Made by a program: the position numbers and the translations under genes. 64,000 nucleotides of DNA from Pontibacter aydingkolensis. Lineage in GTDB: Bacteria; Bacteroidota; Bacteroidia; Cytophagales; Hymenobacteraceae. Numbering within the stretch: the stretch's first letter is position 1; each line of letters opens with the position of its first letter. Shown piece by piece: positions 9,197-17,762 of this stretch. The stretch is taken from contig NZ_JAHYXK010000018.1 in assembly GCF_019443125.1 (NCBI RefSeq), positions 1 to 64,000 on the forward strand, read 5' to 3'. The notes beneath the pieces were generated by a model that was not told the origin of the DNA, did no database searches, and saw only the letters and a program-made list of their open reading frames with translations.

Positions 9197-9259
9197 CGGG
9201 TTTGCAACCCGTGTCTTATAATGGTGTTGAGTTTGCAACTCAACTGGGCCAGAGGCCCA
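9197..9259 (+). repeat. three consecutive small palindromes
   Basis: Three adjacent perfect palindromes: CGGGTT/AACCCG around TGC (9197-9211), GTTGAGTT/AACTCAAC around TGC (9226-9244), and TGGGCC/GGCCCA around AGA (9245-9259). They abut the family A repeat that begins at 9259. The first two share the loop TGC while the stems differ by paired changes. Confidence 0.7.
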
Positions 9260-9322
9260 ACTATAGCCGGTCACGAGTCGCAGATCCCGGACTAGCTTCG
9301 GGACGAGGACGCTCGCGCCAGC
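9259..9322 (+). repeat. dispersed REP-like repeat, family A, copy 2
   Basis: Near-identical to 5034-5098 (reversed) and 14821-14883. Reads CTATAGCCGG, GTCACGAGTCGCAGATC, the CCCG...CGGG hairpin, and CGAGGACGCTCGCGCCAGC. Similarity with copy 3 continues about 20 bp further (AGCAAAT...ATAGAATGAAA). Confidence 0.75.
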
Positions 9323-9390
9323 AAATTATTAGAATGAAATAACCCTATTCTTGGGAGGATTTAAGCACAATGCCTTCAACTTAAGCTTTT

Positions 9391-9477
9391 CTGTCATCTC
9401 GACGTTAGGAGAGATCTTTACAGAATTCCTTCTGTACTAATTCTAGATAGATTTCTCACTGCGTTCGAAATGACAGC
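9391..9477. repeat. MITE-like inverted repeat element, family C
   Basis: An 87-bp element with imperfect terminal inverted repeats: CTGTCATCTCGACGTTAGG and AGAGATCT on the left, AGATTTCTCACTGCG and TTCGAAATGACAG on the right. The right end matches 7096-7121. There is no ORF. The structure is that of a non-autonomous miniature element or a large hairpin; no transposase is present to confirm it. Confidence 0.55.
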
Positions 9478-9566
9478 TTTTTTCTTACGTTGACGGCACT
9501 GGGATTAGGGATGTGTTTACACCAGCCACAGAATTAATAAATTGCAACCTGGCTTATAAGCTATAC

Positions 9567-10094
9567 TTACAACCTGCCATTTTCACTGGCCTTCTCATAA
9601 TCCGACTTCTCGAAAATCTTAATACCGTTGTAGCCAGGCTGTTTATACTTCATCAAACGGAACACATACTTTGGGTCGGGAAGGTCGGTGTAGTGCTCCA
9701 GGTGCTCTACTCCGTTCAAGGTGCTGCCCTCTGAGACAGGTGACATTTTGCGGCGTCGAAAATTCTTCTGGATCTTCGGGATAGCGTTGCCTACGTAAAC
9801 ATTGTATAAAATGCGCGAAGGGCTGGTATCGTTATAGTATAACACGCACCAGGCGGTGGCTCCCTCTCCTGCCGTGGTCAAATTGTAGGCCCAAACCGCT
9901 TGCCCCATTAACTCGCCGGTTGGCTTGTTGTCTGACACAAATTGCCAGCCTTTGTTGGTTAGCTTCTGGTTTAGTTCAGCTACCTCCATTTCGCGGTACT
10001 TGAGCAGGTGGCGCAGCGATAGGTTCTGGGCCAGTGCCGGAACAGAAAGTATAAATACGATCAGGCAAAGGAGAAGCGGCTTCTTAAGAATCAT
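9567..10094 (-). CDS. hypothetical exported protein
   Basis: 175 residues with a clear signal peptide (about 1-22, ending VPALAQ). The mature part shows a charged start (LKYREMEVAELNQKLTNKGW) followed by mixed strands containing WAYN, AWCVLYYN and RILYNVYVGN. I do not recognise the family; similar short exported proteins of unknown role are common in Cytophagales. It stands alone between two repeat-rich spacers, and points the same way as the restriction-modification gene upstream but is separated from it by 301 bp of hairpins. Confidence 0.65.
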   Translation of the reverse strand: MILKKPLLLCLIVFILSVPALAQNLSLRHLLKYREMEVAELNQKLTNKGWQFVSDNKPTGELMGQAVWAYNLTTAGEGATAWCVLYYNDTSPSRILYNVYVGNAIPKIQKNFRRRKMSPVSEGSTLNGVEHLEHYTDLPDPKYVFRLMKYKQPGYNGIKIFEKSDYEKASENGRL

Positions 10095-10160
10095 GTTTAG
10101 TACTTTCTGTTAGTTGTTGGTAAAGGTCGCGACACAATGCCGTCAATTTAGGAAAATGCT

Positions 10161-10383
10161 CTTCCGGACATCCTTGTCCGGAAGCAGTCTGCCGGGGATT
10201 TCCTAATCCCCGTGTTGCTGAAGAACGCGGACCAGGAAGTCCGCAGCAGACGGGGGCAGGGGCACTTTTAAAAGATTCGAACAAGGATGTCCGAATCAGC
10301 TTTGTACAAGTGTTTGCCTGATTTGCCTGTATCAGAATTGCTTCGTCGTACTGTCTATCGCGCGGACAGGTCGCGACCTGTCC
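10161..10383. repeat. array of five hairpins, most with a TCCT/AGGA loop
   Basis: Five palindromes fill the spacer between the exported protein and the restriction-modification gene. (1) 10161-10184, arms CTTCCGGACA and TGTCCGGAAG, loop TCCT. (2) 10193-10212, arms CGGGGATT and AATCCCCG, loop TCCT. (3) 10227-10244, arms GCGGAC and GTCCGC around CAGGAA. (4) 10274-10297, arms GATTCGAACA and TGTCCGAATC with one mismatch, loop AGGA. (5) 10364-10383, a perfect 20-bp palindrome with arms GGACAGGTCG and CGACCTGTCC. Stems differ but are paired, while the loop is constant in four. Confidence 0.75.
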
Positions 10384-10395
10384 TTACAAAGGGTG

Positions 10396-11304
10396 CTATA
10401 CTTTTGCTGCTTCGTGCATTTCATACTTCTCCCTACTCAACGCAAAGCCCGGCTCTACCAGCAGCACTTCGTCATAAGTCAGGTTGTAGAGGCGGTATAC
10501 TTGCAGGTCTATCTCGGCTTCCAGCGCCGACGTATCCGCAGCGGCATCGGCTTGTTTCAAATAAAGTATATGCTCTACATGTGAAATAATACTTAATCTT
10601 GTCTCTTCATCTCCGCCTATTACAGGAATTTGAAAAGTATAAGGCGTCTGCATAGCCAATGCGCCACCTTGTAGTTTTGATGCAATCTGATTTATGAAGT
10701 ACCAGATAATTTTTGAATTTAGAAGACCTAATAAGTATAAGTTTCCATTAGGAATTATAAAGGTTTTGTTATTCGAATACATCCCTAAATCATCCCAAGT
10801 GAAGGCTTGATAAGTAGCAATTTCTTGAAACAGGATTTTTGGTCTTTCAAATTTTTCGTAGTATGCACAGGCCCTTAATTCCCACCAAAAATTCCCTTTA
10901 TCTGTTCTCTTGATTGCTTTATTTGCATGAGGAGCCAAAAATGCCGCTATGGAAGAATAGTTCTCTTGTAACCACTCCCATTGCTCCTGTACCGAATCTT
11001 GCATTTTTTCATACGTAAAACCAGCAGGAAAAAGTATAAGATACTTATCAGACTTAGGTGGCATATACCGCTTCACATCACGACCAGCTAAAAACGGTTT
11101 AATCACCTCAGCACTTCTTTGGTCTTCAGCGATCAATCTGTCTTTTGTTGCTTCATCAATCACAAAGGCTTCGTTATATCCTGTTTTAATGCCATAGTAG
11201 ATTTTACCCTCCACATACTCACCCAAAGGCATACCTGCGTTCTTCAATTTCTCAAGCAGCTGCTGCGAAGTGCTATCAGATAAATTCCAACCTGAGTCCG
11301 GCAA
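10396..11304 (-). pseudogene. C-terminal fragment of type IIG restriction-modification gene
   Basis: Separated from the main part of the gene by a single in-frame TAA at 11323-11325. The frame continues unbroken on both sides of that stop (V-Q-D-Q-G, stop, T-V-Q-A-N-L, then L/M-P-D-S-G-W). The apparent TTG start at 11304 is just an internal codon. The 302 residues match the target-recognition half of Eco57I/TaqI-like enzymes: GKIYYGIKTGYNEAFVID, IKPFLAGRDVKRY, NFWWELRACAYYEKFERPKI and LYLLGLLNSKIIWYFI. Read through, the whole protein would be about 1,330 residues. Without read-through the methylase half would lack most of its specificity domain, so the system is probably inactive or works only as two associating polypeptides. 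Confidence 0.75.
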
Positions 11305-11322
11305 AAGATTGGCCTGTACAGT

Positions 11323-14300
11323 TTAGCCCTGATCCTGCACATAATGCGTCAGCCCTTGTTCAAAATCCAGCGTATTTATACTTGCAGCTACAAAAGTATA
11401 GCCCTCAGCAGGTACGGCTTTCTTTACCGAAATGATGAGCGGATACGTGGTTGCTTCTTCAAAAACAGGTAAGTCGCCGAAGTCCAGCAGCTGCTCCAAC
11501 GTATAACTTTTAAGCCATGCCCGCAACGATTGACCATACCCGGCACGCATCCATTTGTTTGGTATAATGTAACTGAACTGCCCGCCGTTTTTAAGTAGGT
11601 TTATACCTTGCTCCACAAAGTATACATACAGGTCTGCGGTTCCGGCAAAGGTGGCAAAAGCCTTTTTCAAGTATAACTTAAAGTCTCCGAGTTCTTCCTG
11701 CCGGATATACGGCGGGTTCCCGATCACCACATCAAAGCCGCTATACTTTCCTTCTTCGTCCAGCACTTCCGGGAACTCGAAACGCCACTCAAAAGCGCCT
11801 TCGTATACTTTGTTTGTTTCTATCTGCTCACGTTCTGCTTCCAGTTTCTGCAGCTCCTTTTTCATTTTGGCGAGCTTGGCCTTGTCTACCTTCACGGCTC
11901 CGAAAAGGTCGGGGTCTTGTATGGCGGCAATGGTACCGCGCAGTTTGGCCATGCGCTGGCGCAGCGGGTCGTTGTTGGCCAGCGTAGTCCGGAACCCCTG
12001 CTTTATCTCGTCCAGGAACGCAACCAGCTGTTTTTTGTCGTCTTTGGAGTTGGTGTGTTTATACTTTAGCACTGCCTCGCGGTACGCCTGCAAACTATGG
12101 CCTTTTTTGCCGAAGGCCTCGTGCAGGTCGGCGGTGAGCGGGTAGCGGCTTAGCAGCGAGTTGCCCTGCTTTATGTTAATGTCGATGTTGGGCAGCGTTT
12201 GCAGCTCGGTAAATTTGTCTGAATCAGGATTTACATAATGATGTAAGGATTTTGAGGATTCAATATCAGCATTATTATCACCTGTAGAATTAAAGGAATT
12301 TGGAAAATCGCTCTGCGAAGCAATCCTGTTATTCCTTTTATTATCCTGAAAATCCTGATCCAGATAATACGCATTTTTGAGCAGCTCTATCCAGAGGCGC
12401 AGGCGGCAAATCTTTACCGAGTTCGGGTTAATGTCTACGCCAAACAAACAGTTCTCGATAATGGTCTGCTTTTCGTGGAAGAGCGTTTCCTGCAGCTCCT
12501 GCACCTGCGGGTTTATACTTCGGTGGCCGTCGGGGTGCTCGTGCACAGTATAGCTGAACAGTTCGCCATAAAAGTCCGTCACGATCAGCTCGTCGTTCTG
12601 CACCTCTATATTGCCGTACTGCAGCGGCCTGCCCTGCCGGTTAAGCAACACACGCAGCTCCGCCTTTATCACGATCAGCTCGTTCAGCGCACTTACAAGG
12701 TAGTGTCCCGAGCCCACTGCCGGGTCGCAGATGCGCAGGTTGTTAATGATCTGGTTTGCCTCCACCGCCGACTGCTGCGTAAAATTAGCCATCAGCCGGA
12801 AACGCAGCGCGTCGAAATCAGCCAGCTCCCAGTTATAGAATTCGTTAAAGCGCTGCACCACCGCACGGCGAATTGCTTCGCGGCTCATGTACATGGTAAT
12901 AAAGCCGGGCGTGTAAAAAGAGCCGTCGCGGTAGCCGTTTATTTTCTCGAATATCAGGCCCAGCACCGATGCCGTTATCAGCGTTTTGTTTTCTTCCTGT
13001 ATCGCCTCTTTGCCCTCTGCCCCGAAATCGTAACTGCCTAAAAAGCGCAGCAAATACGCTATCGTGCGCATATCGGCCTGCGACTTGTGCAGCGGCTTTC
13101 CGGCCTCGTCGCGCAGCACCGTTTTAGGGTAAAGCGCCAGGCGGCTGTTGTCTTTCAGGTTAGAGATGCGCAAGGTATGTTTCTCCAGCGCCGTGGTCTC
13201 GAAAAGCGAGGAGTTCAGGTACGGGATATGCCTGAATTTATCCTTCACGTTGGCGCTGCGGTTTTCCGGCCGCTCTGCCAGCACGTCAAAAAAGAGCTCG
13301 TTCAGGTCGTCGAACTCGCGCAGGTGCTCGTGGTTCATAAACACGTAGGCCTTGTCGCCGTGGTGGTAGCTGGCCAGCTGGGCCTCCAGCAGCTTCAGGA
13401 ACAGGATGCGGTTCATCCAGGTAATGCACAGCTCCAGCGCCACGTTAAACAGCTGCTCTTCGCGTGTGTTGCCGTAGCTGTAGGGGTTGTCGAGCCCCGA
13501 GATCAAATCTTCGGATTTCAGTTTCTGGTAAGCCGCCTCCAGCAAAGAGCCGGCATCGGGTTTGGCTTTGCGCCGGATCAGTTTGCGGCCTCCCTCCTTC
13601 ACTTCCTCCAGCCCGATCAGGTGCAGCAGCTCCAGGTAAAAACCGGGGTCAAGGGAGTTGGCATCGTTGGCGAAGGGCTCTTTAAGCAAATGCGCCGGCG
13701 ATAGCAGTTTATACAGTGCCACCAGCTTCACATCGTCTTTCAGGTCTTTGTTCTTCAGCGGCTTTTCGTAGTCCTTCAGGTTAAAGTAAGTATAAGTTAT
13801 ACTTTCGGTTAGCCCCGCGATAAAAGGAGCGGATATCTCTTTGTAGAAAAAGTCGGTGCTGTTGCCGGATTTCTTGCCCAGGCTCCACTCGGTAAAGTCT
13901 TTTTTAAGCTGCCCGTTGCGGTAAAACAACCTGTCAAACTCCAGCGCATCAAACACAAACCACTCGTGCACGTTGGTAATGATCAGCTGCTTCAGGTCGT
14001 TGTTCTTGTGCTCTACCCGTTCGCGCAGGTAATACAGCACCAGCTCGTGCATGGCCTTGTAGTTCAGGTTTTCGCCGGTAGGCATATCGGCTTTGTTCGT
14101 TGGCCGCTTTACCTCCAGCAACACCCCCGCCTGACTTTTGGTATCCGGCCCCACGTGTATCACCAGGTCGGTTTTGCCTTTGGTGTTCACGCCATACTTA
14201 TCATAAAAAGTACACTTCAGGAAATCGCGCAGGTGATTCTTCACATGCTCCTCACTCTCGTTCAGGTTTATACTTTGCAGCAGCGTACGAAGCGCCGCTT

Positions 14301-14388
14301 TAAAGGCCTCCATATCGGAGCGTGATGTTTTTAACCGTAAGTATGCTTTGTTAAGGGCCTGCCTCGGGCGAAGTATGGTGTGCTGCAT
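11323..14388 (-). CDS. type IIG restriction-modification enzyme, nuclease-methylase part (truncated by stop)
   Basis: 1,021 residues of an Eco57I-family bifunctional restriction-modification enzyme. The N-terminal region (about 1-250) carries a PD-(D/E)XK-type nuclease signature: KTDLVIHVG followed by GVLLEVKRP near residues 78-97. The N6-adenine methylase core has motif I DPAVGSGHYLVSALNELI near 555 and motif IV NPPY at 891-894, preceded by a FGVDINPNSVKICRLRLWIELL helix region. The start of the specificity region follows, but translation ends at an in-frame TAA at 11323 in the middle of it; the rest is at 10396-11304. Residues encoded by 12223-12359 are an N/S/D-rich insert from a palindromic element. 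BREX PglX has a related core, but no other BREX gene is present. Flanking spacers are repeat arrays, consistent with an accessory locus. Confidence 0.85.
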   Translation of the reverse strand: MQHTILRPRQALNKAYLRLKTSRSDMEAFKAALRTLLQSINLNESEEHVKNHLRDFLKCTFYDKYGVNTKGKTDLVIHVGPDTKSQAGVLLEVKRPTNKADMPTGENLNYKAMHELVLYYLRERVEHKNNDLKQLIITNVHEWFVFDALEFDRLFYRNGQLKKDFTEWSLGKKSGNSTDFFYKEISAPFIAGLTESITYTYFNLKDYEKPLKNKDLKDDVKLVALYKLLSPAHLLKEPFANDANSLDPGFYLELLHLIGLEEVKEGGRKLIRRKAKPDAGSLLEAAYQKLKSEDLISGLDNPYSYGNTREEQLFNVALELCITWMNRILFLKLLEAQLASYHHGDKAYVFMNHEHLREFDDLNELFFDVLAERPENRSANVKDKFRHIPYLNSSLFETTALEKHTLRISNLKDNSRLALYPKTVLRDEAGKPLHKSQADMRTIAYLLRFLGSYDFGAEGKEAIQEENKTLITASVLGLIFEKINGYRDGSFYTPGFITMYMSREAIRRAVVQRFNEFYNWELADFDALRFRLMANFTQQSAVEANQIINNLRICDPAVGSGHYLVSALNELIVIKAELRVLLNRQGRPLQYGNIEVQNDELIVTDFYGELFSYTVHEHPDGHRSINPQVQELQETLFHEKQTIIENCLFGVDINPNSVKICRLRLWIELLKNAYYLDQDFQDNKRNNRIASQSDFPNSFNSTGDNNADIESSKSLHHYVNPDSDKFTELQTLPNIDINIKQGNSLLSRYPLTADLHEAFGKKGHSLQAYREAVLKYKHTNSKDDKKQLVAFLDEIKQGFRTTLANNDPLRQRMAKLRGTIAAIQDPDLFGAVKVDKAKLAKMKKELQKLEAEREQIETNKVYEGAFEWRFEFPEVLDEEGKYSGFDVVIGNPPYIRQEELGDFKLYLKKAFATFAGTADLYVYFVEQGINLLKNGGQFSYIIPNKWMRAGYGQSLRAWLKSYTLEQLLDFGDLPVFEEATTYPLIISVKKAVPAEGYTFVAASINTLDFEQGLTHYVQDQG
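12223..12359. mobile_element. palindromic insert inside the restriction-modification gene
   Basis: An AT-rich 137-bp block inside a much more GC-rich coding sequence. Its ends are 38-bp imperfect inverted repeats: left 12223-12260 beginning ATCAGGATTTACAT, right 12322-12359 ending CTGAAAATCCTGAT; I match about 28 of 38 positions by eye. It keeps the reading frame and adds about 46 residues rich in Asn, Ser and Asp (for example DNKRNNRIASQSDFPNSFNS) between the methylase helix LLKNAYYLD and the conserved ELQTLPNIDINIKQGNSLL. The arrangement recalls palindromic elements that insert in frame into proteins, such as those of Rickettsia. Confidence 0.6.
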
Positions 14389-14649
14389 GAGTCGTGCTTG
14401 TTTTCTACAGCAAGATACACATCAATTAGGAATTATGTATTAAGAATTATGGATGTTTGGGTATGGCAAGTTTATACTTTGGAAGTGGTGGAGTTCTGGA
14501 GTGATCTGTAAGTATAAGTTGCGGCTTGCCGGTTTGTAGTATGCTGCTCTGAAACAGTGAACTTAGTTACCTGTGAAGTATGCGTATCTGTGCAATTGGT
14601 ACTGATTTTCCGGTGTAAAGATTATGCTTTGAGGGCAGGGTTGTTTCAT
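14389..14649. other. spacer without recognised gene
   Basis: The stretch upstream of the restriction-modification gene start contains AATTATG-type AT repeats (around 14428-14452) and two AAGTATA/TATACTT words (14472 and 14511). No convincing ORF, RNA gene or clear promoter is seen. The family B repeat follows at 14650. Confidence 0.4.
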
Positions 14650-14800
14650 ACTTTGCTCTTCGGGTTTTGTAATCCCGGAGCACCTGCTATGAGGATTTGC
14701 AATCCGGCTTTCAGCTATTAGCCAAAACGCAGCTCCTGGCAAAGTATAGAAATCGGATCTCAGATCCTGATCGTAACATAATCTCGGATTTGCAAATCGA
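14650..14800 (+). repeat. composite palindrome repeat, family B, copy 2
   Basis: Inverted copy of the repeat at 7160-7365. It contains CGGGTTTTGTAATCCCG, CACCTGCTATGAGG, ATTTGCAATCCGGCTTT, CAAAGTATAGAAATCGGATC and AGATCCTGATCG in the same order as the reverse complement of copy 1, with one palindrome unit fewer. Together the copies bracket the region 7.1-14.8 kb. Confidence 0.7.
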
Positions 14801-14820
14801 AAGAACGGTGATAGGCTTAT

Positions 14821-14883
14821 ACTATAACAAGTCACGAGTCGCAGATCCCAGACTTGCTTCGGGACGAGGACGCTCGCGCCAGC
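14821..14883 (+). repeat. dispersed REP-like repeat, family A, copy 3
   Basis: Matches copies at 5034-5098 and 9259-9322, beginning ACTATAACAAGTCACGAG and ending CGCTCGCGCCAGC. Two substitutions relative to copy 2 are in the hairpin (CCCAGACTTGC). It abuts the katG terminator. Confidence 0.75.
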
Positions 14884-14898
14884 AAATGAATAGGATGA

Positions 14899-14932
14899 AA
14901 AAAAGGCCCCTTATACCAGGGGCCTTTTTCAT
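14899..14932 (-). terminator. rho-independent terminator of katG
   Basis: AAAAAGGCCCC and GGGGCCTTTTT form an 11-bp stem with loop TTATACCA, followed on the minus strand by a T run. It lies about 55 bp after the katG stop, on the correct side for a minus-strand transcript. Confidence 0.85.
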
Positions 14933-14982
14933 CTAATTTAACAGCACTTGCCGGGCTTTTAAACCCCGGCCTTAAGCAGCTG

Positions 14983-17328
<2,346 letters not shown>

Positions 17329-17358
17329 CTAATTTTGTCAATTCGAATAATCTATAGG

Positions 17359-17379
17359 ATTATAGTCTATATCTATAAT
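17359..17379 (-). promoter_or_regulatory. OxyR-like palindrome upstream of katG
   Basis: Perfect inverted repeat ATTATAG and CTATAAT separated by seven bases. It contains ATAG-N7-CTAT, the spacing of one OxyR dimer site. It lies 118 bp upstream of the katG start and about 17 bp upstream of a TTGACA on the katG strand (17337-17342). Further ATAG words nearby (17354, 17391) do not keep the seven-base phasing, so a full tetramer site is not evident. The regulator gene is not in the window. Confidence 0.45.
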
Positions 17380-17707
17380 GCTTAATTTTTTATAGATAAT
17401 CAGCGTTTTATAGTAATTATAAAAATCTTACCAAATTATTGCAGATAAGGTTCGGGAATTAAGAAGTTGGCCGGCAAGGCTTCTATATCCACAGCCTCTG
17501 CCCTGCACCTTATACTTTATGCCTGCTCAACCGGATAATTGCCTTTATTTAAAGGTCTAAAGTTTGCTTTATGATAAATGGTACTATAAAATAAATAGTA
17601 AACGGAATTCAGTCTGATAAGAACACACCTGAGAATCTATGGTTTACTTAGATAAAGTAGAATGCATACTAGTATAAGTATGAATTTTGTTAAACCTGGA
17701 GCACACA

Positions 17708-17740
17708 TTGGCAATGTTTTAAATTTAAACGGTAACTTTG
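17708..17740 (+). promoter_or_regulatory. Bacteroidota-type promoter of purL
   Basis: TAACTTTG at 17733-17740 matches the -7 consensus TAnnTTTG of Bacteroidota, with TTG at 17708-17710 twenty-two bases earlier as a -33 element. It ends 22 bp before the purL start. The spacing is at the long end of the usual range. The rest of the 521-bp katG/purL spacer is AT-rich with no gene. Confidence 0.55.
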
Positions 17741-17762
17741 TGGCTTGAAATAAAAAACAAGC

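Noticed and set aside
10287-10589. Open frame of 100 residues on the plus strand
   Set aside because: It starts in the hairpin array and overlaps the restriction-modification gene end on the other strand; composition is repeat-like.
12475-14325. Several open frames of 119-205 residues on the plus strand inside the restriction-modification gene
   Set aside because: They are shadow frames opposite a GC-rich coding region with clear methylase motifs.
11323-14388. BREX PglX methylase
   Set aside because: The core is similar, but no brxA, brxB, brxC, pglZ or brxL gene lies nearby and the N-terminal nuclease motif fits a type IIG enzyme better.
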